This document shows, one piece after another, positions 1-11,351 of a DNA stretch of 64,000 nucleotides. Position 1 is the first letter of the stretch. Every line of letters starts with the position of its first letter. Under the pieces are notes generated by a model. The model worked only from the letters and a program-made list of their open reading frames with translations. It did not search any database and was not told the DNA's origin. A program made the translations under genes and the position numbers. Source of the DNA: Branchiostoma floridae (lineage: Eukaryota > Chordata > Leptocardii > Amphioxiformes > Branchiostomatidae); the NCBI RefSeq assembly GCF_000003815.2, contig NC_049985.1, positions 2,237,645 to 2,301,644 of the forward strand. The letters run 5' to 3'.

Positions 1-254
1 CTTCGCCCAAAATCCTTAAAAAAACTAGAAAATACAGTGCGATTTTGAAAAGATAGCTTCTTTATACATTTCAGTTTTCCATTGTACATTGTGAAACTGT
101 ACTTCTTTGAGTCCCTTTGCCCCAAATCCTTAAAACAAGAAAATCCCTTCATACCCACCATATCCTTTTCAGGGAAAAGAACATCAATTTTCTTAAGGCA
201 ATGCATAGTAATTCTGAGAACTTAGATATCTGTAAAATTAACGGACAGTCTTAC

Positions 255-396
255 CATAGTCAGCAGGTCCGTCGAACCCCAATCCGCGCCCACCGTAGTC
301 AGTCGGGCCCTTGAACCCCAGTCCGCGTCCGCTGCCCTGTCGGTAGTTGTCAGGTGGTTTGTTGGGTGGGTGGCCGACGTCCTCGGCGTCACCCCG
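255..396 (-). CDS. Tentative Gly-rich repeat exon, possibly of the FOLH1-like gene
   Basis: Between a tctctctag acceptor and a gtaag donor lies a 142-nt open segment that reads RGDAEDVGHPPNKPPDNYRQ and then two copies of GRGLGF-x-GP-x-DYG. Phase 0 at its start matches the end of the preceding tentative exon. I know of no such Gly-Tyr-Asp repeat in vertebrate FOLH1. It is either an amphioxus-specific insertion ahead of the protease-associated domain or an exon of another minus-strand gene continuing to the left. Confidence 0.4.
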
Positions 397-3300
397 CTAG
401 AGAGATAAGTGACAAATCAGTGATTAGCTCTTATTATTATCAGTAGAGAAATAAGTGACACATCAATAATTAACACTTGTCTAGAGAAAGACAAAAGTGA
501 AATATCAATAATCAACTCTTATTATGAACTCTTATGCGAGAATTTGAAATTATCATTTCCTCAAATTATCATATTGGCAAAGATCACAGTGGCTTGGATT
601 TGATCTGTAAAAATCAGAAACAAAGAAAACATCGTTCAACACATATATATGACTATATATGACTATATAATCATGCAACTGTGTCGTACGTTTATAGCAG
701 GATTAAAAGATGTGCCAATATGTTGCTGCTAGAGTCATTTGTCAAATTAAAATGTCATCATATGTTCGGTACTGTTAAAAGGGTCAGCATTGCTTTCACA
801 CTTACAAAACTGTAATAACTTTGTCCATACTTACATTCGATATTCATTGCACACTGTCAGGTAGATTCTCCTAATTCATACAGCACCAACTTGTCTAAGT
901 TTACCTTTCTGTTCAAGATCCATTTTGTATTTATGTATGCGTGTTGACGTTTATTACTCTTGTGTTATGCTTATGTTTTTGAGTAGAAGGCTTTATATAA
1001 ACTAATTGTGCTTTTTGCCTGATGATAAAATTGAAAATAAAATACCGGCTGTGGGGCGCACTCTTCCAGTCCTCCCTTCCCTGATGCGGCAGGGCGGCTG
1101 CATCCAGACAGGAACGGTCCGGAGAACGGCCAGACGTCGCTGAAAATAAGGAAAGAACAGTTTAAAAATTAGTTCACTCCACCAAGACATAGGGCCATCA
1201 CGATATGGCAAATACAACGAACTGTTCTCTAGATGCGTTTCGGTCGGGCCTTCTATTTTGTGCTGTTTTGTATTGGTCGGTGGGCACGAAGAAAACGCAT
1301 GGACAGAGGGCAATATAGAAACCCGACAAAAACACATAAAAACAACGTAAAAAACAGCCGAACCTCTGCTTGGAGAGCAGAATGTGGCCAACTTAACTGT
1401 TCTAGATGCACAAGAGAGACTTACCGGTGGATCAGGCGGCGGCGATTGCTTGTTCTCATTTTCGCATCTTGTGTTGTTTCCGATAGGAAAATGGCAAGTT
1501 GTTGTCTCTGCTCTTTCCCCAGCAGTTTCTGATTTTTCGTTAAGACCGGCGAGCCGCACTTCTCAACACTCTCGGTCCGTAGCCATGGCAACAGCCATGC
1601 AGCTGTCAGTCAAACCGTGTGCTATGTCGCTTACGTGGTGGAAAAGTTTGATATTCATTTGGGAAAATTCTTTGCCACACCGACCGCACGTATACAGTGT
1701 ATTAATCAATCAGGGGGGTCTCAGTACTTAGTTCTATGTTAATTCATGAAATTTCTGAGGAAATTGAGGATTGAGGCCTAGGATGGAGAGAAAATCATAC
1801 CCACAGAATAGTGTGTAAACAAAGTTGTCCAAAGGGCCATTATTTTGTACCTGAAACACGGTAGAAGATGAAGTGCATTTTATCGTAACTTGTGTATGTA
1901 TGTGTGTAATACTATATCTTTTAGCTACAAAATGTATATAGAAAGTAGATTCCATCACTTTAGGCATATGATTGGCACTGACAAAATAATACTCCTCATG
2001 CGTTTTGCCAAGCCGACTACATTGTATTGCTACACACAAACTGTCCTACACTTTCACCATTACCAAGACACGACAAGAAGCCGAACTTCTACACCTAGAC
2101 TATATCGACTATGATACTTTTACCCATATGTTTCATCTTTGTTGACATGTACTTAGTTAGGTTGGGCAAAAATTAACAATAGAGGCCTTTGTTCATTCAT
2201 TATTCTTCATGGATGAAATAAAAACATGTTCGTCGTTGTTTTGTCCCCCTTTCGCCACCACTTTAAAGTCTCTATCACGCATAGAATTCCGAACACCCAT
2301 TTTGCCACCACTCTAAAGTCCCTATCACACATAGAATTCCGAACATCCAAAACCTTCTCCAGACCATGGTTGGGAGTCTGTCGTGAGCAAGATTGGCTGC
2401 GTTTGGCTTCATCAGCCTACTGTATGTGTATACACTATAATACACAAACGCACCCACACAAACGCACCCACACAAACACACAAGCACACACACACTCACA
2501 CCCCCACATACATGCGTGTGCAAATATTTAGGACGTACAGTCATTTTCATCACATCTTTGTCATATTCACATTTTTCATTTCAAATTATTGCTATTTTAC
2601 CATGTCACCACTTGTAAGTTACGAGAAGTTTGCATCAAAACTTTTCTTCTGTTATTTCGCACTGTACAGGTGTACGGCGCACAATGCTTCCCTCCCAGAC
2701 TATTACAACTTCATTAAGCTGAAGAATCTCGAGGCCAAACCGAGCTCGCAAGGAAAGCATGCAAGTCTTGCCGGCAAGGAACTCACGAGTCAAACATCAA
2801 AGAAGTTAATCTCTGCAGGAAATGTTCGGGATGCCTCGCGGGGAAGGTTGTGTTAAGAAGTAATTGTCTGGATATTGGAGTGCTGGTAAACACGTGCCTT
2901 GGTGGTACTTTCCAAGGTTAGGCTCCGGCTGTTTTTGGACAAATTATTACGCTGCCACAAGATACAAAGAAAAGTGTACAAAATGAAAAAGCTATGTAAA
3001 AAGCGTCAAAAAGACAGTTGGAGCCTAACCTCTGCTTGGAGAGTACCTTGGTTGGAGTGTTACCTGAGGTTGCTTTATGCAGACATACATGTAATTTTAG
3101 TTCACAGTTTATCCAAATTGGGGTAAGTTGTTTTTTAAAACAGGGTATTAAGAGGTAAAGCAAATAAGTGGTTTCAAATTGCAATGTTGTTTAAAAATAT
3201 TACACTTTGAAACCACATCCCGTTCACTTGATATTCCAAAATACCCTGTTTTTGAAATAAATCACATATAGGTTACCCGCGAATATAGGTGAACTAGCGC

Positions 3301-5258
3301 ACGCATACATTCATGTGCGTTGTACCATGGGACTGGGTGTTATACCACAATGAGTTCACCGGGTTTTCCTGGGGTGCTTGGCTTGTAGTTATAAGCCCCT
3401 TAAGAATTCCGTATAATTCGTATCTTTCCTCGAAGGATCGTATTAATTCCACAAAGTTCATAATATGGATTTATTGAAACCTGTATGAATACTTATTAGT
3501 AAGCATCTTTGATACAGTTACTAGTACTTGTTTTGAGTTGGGTGACACTTTGGGATATGACACAAGATGTAGAAATATGATTTAAAAAAAGAAAAGAAAC
3601 ATGTACGACACATAAAACAAATTATTCTTATTAATCTATGAAGTTCATCTAGCGTTCTGTTACGCCATGAGTGTCATGTGACATATAAATAGTTCTTATT
3701 CTTTCTCCATTGCTCATTCATTCACTCATTCACTCACTCATGCACTCACTCACTCATTCAAACACTCGCTCACCGTCGCTCACTCTCACTCACACTCTCA
3801 CTCACTCACTCACTCACTCACTCACTCGCTCACTCACTCAAGACGATGCAAAAAACTTTAAAGTACAACAGGTGAAATATTCCCTTACCCGTCGAGTAGC
3901 GCCACGTAGCTTGGCCTGACGGGGTGAGGGTTACCAGGATAGCAGCACGTTGCACTCACTCACTCACTCTCACACACTCTCTCTCACTCACTCATTCACT
4001 CTCACACTCACTCACTCACTCACTACTATGCACAAAACTTTATGGTGCAACAGATGAAATCTTACTCGTCAAGTAGCGCCACGTAGCTTGGCCTGTCTGG
4101 GTGAGGGTAGGATAGCAGCACGTCGTACGGAGCAATGTGCGCGGAGTCCAGGCCCTGATCCAGCCAGGTCCGCCTCACGTAGTCCGCCAGGTCATGCCCG
4201 TCCTGAGTTCCTGCCATGTGGGGCTTCTGGGTCAGGATCCTGCGGAAAGTGAGATTTGAAAATTGATCTTGAACCCGAATTTATAATGGTTTATTCAAAC
4301 ATATTCAAACATATACATAGGCTATGAACTAATGAGAGCAACCTTCCACTGTCCGTGACAAATTCCTCTAGCTATATATTTTCAACAACTTCAATGAACA
4401 GTACCATTGCAATGACCGAGTGGGTAGAGTGTTCGCCTTGTATTCTTTAGGCCGTGAGTTCGATCCCTGGCCGAGTCATATCAAAGACTTTAAAAATGGT
4501 ACATACTGCTTTCTCTGCTTAGCACTCAGCATTCAGGAAAGAGTATGGAAGTTGAACACACACCACTACCAGTGGACTAGCCCCCTGCTGTAGTGATTGC
4601 ATTGTGTGGCCACTGAAACGGAGATGGGCACCGCCCTATGCGCCATCAGGCGCGGGAAGGAACTTTGACTTTTACAATGAACAGTTGGTCATGTCCTTCA
4701 GTACAGCATTGTTTTCTTTTAAAAAAAGAAAGACTAAAACAAATCAAATGGGTGTGGCCATAAAATGTATTTAGTCACAAGGAAAACATTTGCATGGCAT
4801 CCAATGTTAGGTTTTTTGTTCTCTGACGGGGTGACAATATTACTATCCTACCACACTTGAAAGACATTCAACTTTACCAGGGTTAGGGTTTAAGGGTTGG
4901 GGTTGGGGTTGGGGTGAGGGTTGGGGTTGGGGTGAGGGTTGGGGTGAGGGTTAGGGTAGGGGTTAGGGTAGGGGTTAGGGTTTAACTAAGGTGTTAGGCC
5001 AAAACATCTAGCATCCCTGGCTTCCTACGACGCATTTTGCAAAGATTAATGCTGTGGAACTTTTCAGACAGTGTTCACAGATACAATATCGTCATTTTAA
5101 CATTAACGTTGAGTGTTTTTCTTTTACCTCAGGAATTCCTCAATGCGTGTTGAGTTCATCTCGCCTCGAAGTTGGGCAGCCCAGTCTTGCTGTGCCAGCA
5201 TCCCGCCAAGAAGGTAGCAAAACGTCGCAAGAAGAAGAAGCTGCCTTCTTGTCGTCAT
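255..5258 (-). CDS. FOLH1-like: Glutamate carboxypeptidase II (FOLH1/NAALAD)-like gene, 5' part
   Basis: Zinc metallopeptidase family M28B, which removes C-terminal glutamate from substrates such as N-acetyl-aspartyl-glutamate at the cell surface. Exon 1 (5258-5128) starts at an ATG and encodes MTTRRQ, then a hydrophobic stretch LLLLATFCYLLGGMLA that is either a signal peptide or a type II anchor, and ends with MNSTRIEEFL. Exon 2 (4239-4066) joins in phase 2 and encodes ILTQKPHMAGTQDG followed by GLDSAHIAPYDVLLSYPHPD. This closely follows the family pattern of a 'PHLAGT' block and a 'DVLLSYP' block just before the protease-associated domain. Two further exons (1467-1425 and 396-255) are tentative but fit in phase. 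The PA, zinc-binding and dimerisation regions lie beyond the left edge, so activity cannot be judged. Family assignment is firm for exons 1-2; the exact paralogue is not. Confidence 0.72.
397..1424. other. Putative intron with an unresolved exon-like segment
   Basis: AT-rich sequence in its left two thirds. At about 1044-1140 the minus strand has a good acceptor (ttattttcag) followed by about 90 GC-rich bases open in all three frames. No donor or family match was found, so it is not called as an exon. Confidence 0.3.
1425..1467 (-). CDS. FOLH1-like: Tentative exon 3 of the FOLH1-like gene
   Basis: A 43-nt stretch ends in a good donor (CCACCG followed by gtaagt). Entered in phase 2 after exon 2, it reads CENENKQSPPPDPP. 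In FOLH1 the block after DVLLSYP is followed by an acidic stretch and then a proline run, so position and character fit. The acceptor (acacaag) lacks a polypyrimidine tract, which is the main weakness. It ends in phase 0, which matches the start phase of the next tentative exon. Confidence 0.4.
2437..2520. repeat. (CACA)n-rich simple repeat
   Basis: A run of ACACAC/CCCACACAAACG units. The open frames across it on both strands are low-complexity His/Thr or Val/Cys artefacts. Confidence 0.8.
3092..3300. mobile_element. MITE family A, copy 1
   Basis: A non-coding element of about 210 bp with long imperfect inverted ends. The left end reads TTTAGTTCAC..TTATCC and the right end GGTTACCCGC..AGGTGAACTAGC; inner arms pair AAAACAGGGTAT with ATACCCTGTTTT. 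Four related copies lie at 7397, 15242, 19833 and 24655. Transposition would depend on a transposase elsewhere. Confidence 0.6.
3708..3840. repeat. (TCAC)n/(TCAT)n simple repeat
   Basis: Tandem CTCACTCA repeats with scattered variants. They form the left flank of a duplicated exon edge; a second block of the same repeat follows at 3952-4023. Confidence 0.9.
3841..3951 (-). pseudogene. Duplicated 3' edge of FOLH1-like exon 2 with its donor site
   Basis: This segment repeats the last roughly 60 bases of exon 2 and the first bases of its intron (compare 4025-4135). Both share the core GTAGCGCCACGTAGCTTGGC and end in a usable minus-strand donor (gtaag). Only the exon's 3' end is present, with no acceptor, and (TCAC)n arrays lie on both sides. 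It is a non-functional copy that keeps a decoy donor in the intron. Confidence 0.75.
3952..4023. repeat. (TCAC)n simple repeat, second block
   Basis: Tandem CTCACTCACTCTCACA units between the duplicated exon edge and genuine exon 2, probably the substrate for the local duplication. Confidence 0.85.
4402..4676 (+). mobile_element. tRNA-derived SINE, full-length copy
   Basis: The head carries Pol III promoter-like boxes: box A near GACCGAGTGGGTAGAG and box B near GAGTTCGATCCC. The body contains a GTACATACTGCTTTCTCTGC block and ends in GGTGGCACC-type sequence (here GATGGGCACC) and GGAAGGAACTTTGACTTT. Related copies occur at 14980-15110 and 23716-24341, and a palindromic double head at 18042-18318. 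Confidence 0.75.
4878..4985. repeat. Telomere-like G-rich array
   Basis: About 100 bp of degenerate GGGTTA/GGGTTG/GGGGT units inside the first intron of the FOLH1-like gene. It resembles interstitial TTAGGG sequence but is too degenerate to mark a chromosome end. Confidence 0.7.
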
Positions 5259-7396
5259 TGTGTCCTCCTACTACAGCAGTTAGGTCTCCGCCGGTTCTTT
5301 GTCTTCTGGCAAAACTTCAACTTGAAGATTCTATAGACTAAATGACGTTAACGTTATACTATATGAAGTTACCGACTGTGAGGTTTGATCCACTCTCAGG
5401 ATCGTGATGCTAAGATCAACAAGTTCCTCTCGCCGCTTGCACTAAGCACAGAACTACTGTTTTATCTCTTATCTTGGTTTCATCGGGATGTACAAACAGG
5501 ACACAAAGTCTGGTTTGTGTGGATTTTGGATTCAAAATTCCACAGTTACCATAGGGCTGGACAACAGAGGGCTGATACAACATTACTATCGCATAGTCAA
5601 TGTTGACTTTTGTCCTTACACAAGATTATAAACAACACTCCAGCACACAATTGGGACTTCATTTGGTCGGACGAGTAGCTTTCCTTCAAAATTCATAGCG
5701 CATTTCATGTTTTTTTTCTCACTCCACTTTGCCAAATAGGCCTCTACTCGTCCAGTCTTGGCAAGTAAATGTAGTTATATGTTACGGACTTTGATTTTCA
5801 TCTGTCTAGTCTTTCGGGTCCTCCTTATATGACATGACCTACTTCTTGAAATATCAGACGGAACAAAGGTTCTAAATCCCCCGTTAAGAATGAGGTTTGG
5901 TTCAAAGTCGCAGGGATCGAACATAGATTCAGTTCAAAGGGCTTGGAATCAAACGAAGGATCAGTTTAAAATTCAAAGCTGACTCAGGTAATATTGAGAG
6001 CAGTTAACAGCAACATTTACATTCGTTGAACTTCCTAAACATAATATTCACAAAGAACAGCCAACACACATGTATAAAGTCGCAAACAAACAATATATAA
6101 ACAAGCACATATACCTTCAAAGGTTAACAGGTGCATGGTGTTTGCAATCGGTTTTACATTTCTGTCATTTGTCTGAATTCATGAGATTAAAAAATATAGC
6201 ATAAAGTTATTATGACATAAACCTTACTGTATTTGATACTACATGAATTTTTGATAGCCATGTAACATTACATGAACATTATGATTACAAAAACAGTCAA
6301 CAATGTGACGAGAAAACCAGTCAAATACAGGTACAGTTTTAATCATCATCATATAATCTCAATACATATTGCACAACATGAACCATAAATCTGACAAAAT
6401 GTCAACATGTGAGTAAACTACAGTTCCACATATCTTCTCGTCTAATCTTCATAGAGTTCTCACAAAAATACATCCAAAAATAATCATGTACGTTTGACGA
6501 TACTCAGTTTTTTTATATTTTCTATAGTACGCCAAGCATAAGATTAGTGGAGTATTACTACTAGTGCAGCATTCTAGCACAGAAACTGATGATTGTTGTT
6601 ACGTACGATCTCACTTCACTGAGAGTTTTTTTTGTTCACAACTTAACCAAGCTATCATACATCGTTCATTTCACTAACCTTACATCTTCGGTTTCATCAC
6701 AAAGCAACGCCCCCTGTCTCTCCTAAACTGCAATGCTCTAGTCACTTTAAAGGAATATAGCCAGGTCAATATTTATATAGTGACAACATATACCAATATA
6801 ACATGTATGCATGGATACTGCATATCAGAAGATATAATTATTATCATATATCTGCATCAGGGAAAAGAATGCAATCTTACAGAATCACTAGTTCTACTAG
6901 TCCTGATCCTGATTAGAGTCTTTGTCAACACTTGACAAGGGCTCAACCAGGGTTGTAGCCAGCACCTGTTCTTCCGTCTTTTGACGGAATTTTGCAGCTG
7001 GGGACGAAAAAAAAATTTTGCCCATTCCATCCTCCGTGAGCAAAATTTAACCCACAAAATGCAGGAAATATTGTTTCAGAGGGTCTAGATTTCAAAATTT
7101 TCCTTGGGAGTATGCACCTGGACTCCCCTAGGAACGCTACGCCAAAGCCATTCAAAATTGAGGGGACGGAAAATGATTTCAGGCTGGCTACAACCCGGGG
7201 CTCAACCAGGATGCTCGGAATGCGTCAAGGTGGTTTCCCATCTATAACTTTCAACTCAATCCACTTATTGACATGAATCGGAGTTGAAAAGTTCTGACTG
7301 TCTCCATATCTTTCAAGTAATATCTTTAAACTTACAGGCTCCGATTGGGATCTTTACTGACTGACTTGGTTAGATAGCAATCTCTACTGTGACATC

Positions 7397-7615
7397 TAAC
7401 GTTAGTTCACCTTTATCCGTAGGGTAACCTTTATCCGTTGTATATAAAAATAGGGTATTTTGGGATCGTTAAGTCGATGGAAGGTACTTTCACATTGCAA
7501 TATTTTGAAAATGTGGACATTTGAAACCCACGTCGTTGACCTGAAATCTCTAAATACCCAGTTTTTAAAACAACGAATATAGGTTACACCGCGTATTGAG
7601 GTGAAATAGCATTAT
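7397..7615. mobile_element. MITE family A, copy 2
   Basis: The left end TAACGTTAGTTCACCTTTATCC pairs loosely with the right end GAGGTGAAATAGCATTA. The inner arm AATAGGGTATTT pairs with AAATACCCAG. Length and layout match the other copies of this family. Confidence 0.7.
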
Positions 7616-8242
7616 ATCTGTATCTATCTATCTATCTATACTTTCTAGAGGCACACTTTAGCTGCTAGAACAAGCATCTATGTCTGGTACTGACATAAAG
7701 GTAAGACATTCAGGAAATATTGCATAAGCAATTAACAGTCACCAACGTAACGGAAGCCAGCGGATACTGTCTGAAATGCCTGACCACTTCTGAAACTTAT
7801 CCAGTTGCTTGAGTAAGTTTTGCTTTACGAATTGAATAGCCTTTTTCCTGATAATCAAACTACAACCCTGCTCTTATGCTTTAGATGTACCAACAAGTAC
7901 ATTCCCACATCATCTCTCACATATAAAACATCGTGTAAAAAACAAACCATACAAATCACAACTACATTGTTTCAATGCACCGATTCGTAACAAAGACATC
8001 ATAATCTTTTTGCGTTATATATCATGGCAAGATTAATGACATGGATGGCAACAAAACATTTACCAGTAAGCCATAAACTGTAATACTATACTTATAACTG
8101 TAATCCGTAAACTGTTATACTTACAGTCGAGGATATAAACAGAAACACATCATTCACATCTTTAAGCTTTGGTTGATAGCAAAAGTTAAAATAAAACTGC
8201 TTACATTATCAGACCAGGAAACTGGATGGTTCCTTCACCAGG

Positions 8243-8590
8243 ATGCTACATGTTGTATACAACAAACCTTGGTGGGAACACACAACAAACAAACAACTGT
8301 ATGGGACTCTTCCATCTATTTCAACTGAAGTCAGGCGACGCCGGTTAAGCATTGCTGTTACTCGACATGGCAAACCAGCCGGTAAACTGCTCTTTTGGTC
8401 CCCAGAAGCAAATAGGAGAAGAGGCCGTCCATACCTCACGCTAAAGAACTTTATTGAATCAGCGATTGGACTATAGGATAAGGACCTCATTGAACTGATG
8501 AAAGATTGAGTACACTGGAAGCAGAACTTTGTCAATGTTTCAATTCGAGAAAGAGTATGAAAATGTATGTATGTATGTATGTATGTACAT
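8243..8590 (+). mobile_element. 3' tail of a non-LTR retrotransposon (relic)
   Basis: An open frame encodes HTTNKQLYGTLPSI, then RRRRLSIAVTRHG and RRRGRPYLTL. This is the usual C-terminal tail of RTE/CR1-like LINE polyproteins after the reverse transcriptase. A stop follows at about 8474 and the frame degenerates after it. It ends near a (ATGT)n run at 8564-8586, as many LINE 3' ends do. Only the tail survives, so it is a 5'-truncated relic. Confidence 0.6.
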
Positions 8591-9790
8591 TCAGAAAGAA
8601 ACTGAAAATTATTCACATTTTCTTCAGTGGGACAATTACTGCACTTTCTCATATGTAAAACTCATATAGAGTCAGATAGATATTAATACTTCTTTTCAAT
8701 GCAACAATTTTTTATGACTGCTTGGAACAATTGATAACTAGCATTTTGAATACTGTTAAATGAGTTTGTTATATCAACTGTCTTGGCTATGGAATTGTTT
8801 TCCTTCTAAAAATCCAACATCTGATAATTTTTCCTATATGACTCAAATATAATATCATTTCATCTTATGTACCTGCTATTGTCATGTATTTAACTTCTTT
8901 TTTTATCAAGAATGTATGAAAGAGGAAAAGACATTTTAATGATACCACAGCCTGTAAAATAGAATGTTTTTGGTTTCATTTTGTCTAGAAAAAAATCCTT
9001 CTACAAAATAGCCAGAGTTACTTGTAGAGCCTTCAAACGGAATGTTTCCATACGACATAAAAATCTGTCCAAGACTTTTGTTACAATGTACCTAAAAATC
9101 CCAATAACTTTAATACCTAATGAGGAAGTCTTGTGTGTCAAGCATAAAAAGTCCCCTGAAAATAAGCCCAAATCCAGAGGAAAATCTCAGCAAGCCCTCA
9201 AAGTTTCATCTCTTTGGTGGATGCAACAGTTGATATTTGTTAACTCTCCTGCTAACATCTTGTAAACTCTAAAGACCTAATTATAATAACTAGCCTATGA
9301 CTAGGTCCATTTTCAATTGTGAATAGCTAGCTAATGGTACATATAGTAACATTGGTCACTTCAAAAATGTTGGAAAGTCTCTAAGAATTTGGAAAATCTA
9401 TTTCAACCTAGACTGAGATTTTTTGTTCCCTGGGAAGAACCGTAACCATAAACCAGTTAAAATTCCTAGTTGCAGAATGCACAGTTACATTTTACATGTA
9501 AATTGAAAGAGATTCTCTCTTCTTCCTACATGTACCTTTCACAGATGTACAGGTTCAACTTTTATATCAATGAAATCTTCTAAACACATTTGTACTCTTT
9601 CTTTCTTTGACATCGTTGGTGTTTAACATTCTTTAGTGGGCTCCTGTCTTGTGACTGTTTTTGGAATGACTTTTGAGCAAATTCCTAGCATCAGACTATC
9701 CAAGATCATAACTGGTTCCCTGTCTCCCTGTATGGTATTACTGAATATTCTACATTTGGTCCTACATTTAGAACAATGTGAGGCTTAAGT

Positions 9791-10014
9791 AGGGCTGTCC
9801 CCAGGACCTGTCCTTCTGTCCCAGCACGGAAATTTGCTTGTTGAGATGGACAAAAATTTCCATCTGTCCAAAAGCTCTGAACTTTACAACTTGAAACTGA
9901 TGAAAATGCATTTTTGTATGCTTGAAATGACAGATTTAACAACCAAATTGACAGCATATTGGCTCTTTAACAATGAGTGGAATAGAAAAATTTTTAAAGC
10001 TGGAGACAGCTCTG
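9791..10014. mobile_element. Foldback element with AGGGCTGTCC ends
   Basis: Bounded by AGGGCTGTCCCC on the left and GGAGACAGCTCT on the right, imperfect inverted copies of each other. A related element lies at 17753-18061, and fragments of the end occur near 26562 and 39645. Confidence 0.5.
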
Positions 10015-10786
10015 ATCGACAGCATAGTGCAGACTTTGGTCAAGATATACAAAGGGAATTGTCGTGGGTTGAATAAAATCTTAAAGCTAGAGACAATCAT
10101 GGACTGAAGTGACAGGTAACCTTCATTGACGTAACAGGTACAAAGTGGCACACGTTTCACAATATAGTACATCAATAAAAGAAGTAAAAGAACTGTGCCG
10201 ATTTGGCAGACTTGTACCACACATGCTAGGGGCACTAACCTCATCAGGTATCCACATAGCTCACAATAGTTATACAAGTGCTCCAACAATCTAACTTTCT
10301 GTCTTGTCTTTTCACACGGCACAGGAATGATCTCATCACCACTGCAATCAGATGAAGTTAATGTTTCTTCATTAGGTAACTTTTAACAGAATTTAGAGTT
10401 AGACACAGTCTAATCTGTCTATGTGAACAGGTGGTCACTACAGACAGGATTCTTCAAGTTTTTGTCAGTGGGAAAATTGTCTATGGTGCCACCATAAATT
10501 AGTCACATTGGACAGGTGGTCCTTATGTAGAGGAGGACACTTGTACATGTTAAACTTGTACAGGTTTGACTGTACAACTAGTTAGGTGTTCTGCAATGAG
10601 TCAGTGTCTGTTGCCACCACATGCCTGTAACACTGGTGTGTAGTGTCAGATGCAGTTAGAACAACTGACCGATTCAGAGGCAGATTTCAGAGGCCAGATT
10701 GTTTTAAGCACTTACAAAGATCACTGTGCAGACACCTGATAAGCATCTGTGAAAAGCTTCATCTTTATCAGGTTGGGAAGTCACTG

Positions 10787-11099
10787 AATAAAGAGACTTT
10801 TCTTTCACAACCCTTGCTTTATTTCCACCTCTCTTTATTTCCACCTCTCAGTCTTGGAAACCATCTGTTACCGTCCTCTGGCCAATTCTGGCTGGTTCAC
10901 AATGTACTGCATAAACAATGACTGTTACATTATATATGTATATATTCTACGCTTGTGACCGCATTTGTAAGCAGTGACACTTAGTGCTGCAGTACAATTC
11001 GAACCAGTCAGAATTATCCGCAGGAAGATGACAGACGGTCACCAAAACCTTGATGGAAAAAAAAGCAAGGGTTGGGGGAAAAGATAGTCTCTTTATCCT
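10787..11099. mobile_element. Foldback element downstream of MOSPD2
   Basis: The left arm GAATAAAGAGACTTTTCTTT..CAACCCTTGC is mirrored on the right by GCAAGGGTTGGGGG..GTCTCTTTATCC. The element also carries AATAAA-type signals on the minus strand (TTTATT at 10818 and 10834), which could supply polyadenylation sites for MOSPD2. Confidence 0.5.
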
Positions 11100-11120
11100 C
11101 CTGATAAGCAAAGCTTAACT

Positions 11121-11336
11121 GGTGTTCATATAGTAAGGTTCTTTAGACACAACCAAAGAGTACTAACTTCCTACGTTTCGATGTCAATCAGACACCATCA
11201 TCGGGGTAGAATGACATGACCTGGATGATGGTGTCTTATAGACATCGAAATGTTGGAAGTAAGTACTCTTTGGTTGTGCCTAAAGAACCTTATTACTATA
11301 TGAATAATTGCCAACCTGATGAAGTTATTTATGGAT
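11121..11336. mobile_element. Penelope-like foldback remnant in the MOSPD2 3' region
   Basis: The arms GTAAGGTTCTTTAGACACAA and TTGTGCCTAAAGAACCTTA are inverted copies. The right end is CCAACCTGATGAAGTTATTT, the same tail as the Penelope-type insertion at 23766-24142. The 7-bp flanks CTTAACT at 11114-11120 and 11337-11343 look like a target-site duplication. It lies 15 bp from the MOSPD2 stop codon, so it is probably in the 3' UTR. Confidence 0.6.
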
Positions 11337-11351
11337 CTTAACTAGAGTTGT

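Larger units (their letters stand above)
5259..11120. other. Intergenic region between the FOLH1-like gene and MOSPD2
   Basis: About 6 kb without a convincing gene. It holds a MITE A copy (7397-7615), a LINE tail (8243-8590), a foldback element (9791-10014) and a larger foldback (10787-11099). Sequence around 6940-7200 resembles a dispersed repeat that recurs in part near 23370-23450. The rest is AT-rich unique sequence with short random open frames. The first bases upstream of 5258 should hold the FOLH1-like promoter, but no clear motif was recognised. Confidence 0.5.

Noticed and set aside
1044-1140. Coding exon with acceptor ttattttcag
   Set aside because: All three frames stay open but no donor, conserved motif or compatible partner was found.
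1002-1559. 185-codon minus-strand open frame
   Set aside because: Low-complexity composition and no family match. It spans the small tentative exon at 1425-1467 by chance and reads through its donor.
2383-2856. 157-codon plus-strand open frame
   Set aside because: The first half is a (CACA)n artefact. The second half (about 2660-2855) has mildly coding-like composition but no splice sites or recognised family.
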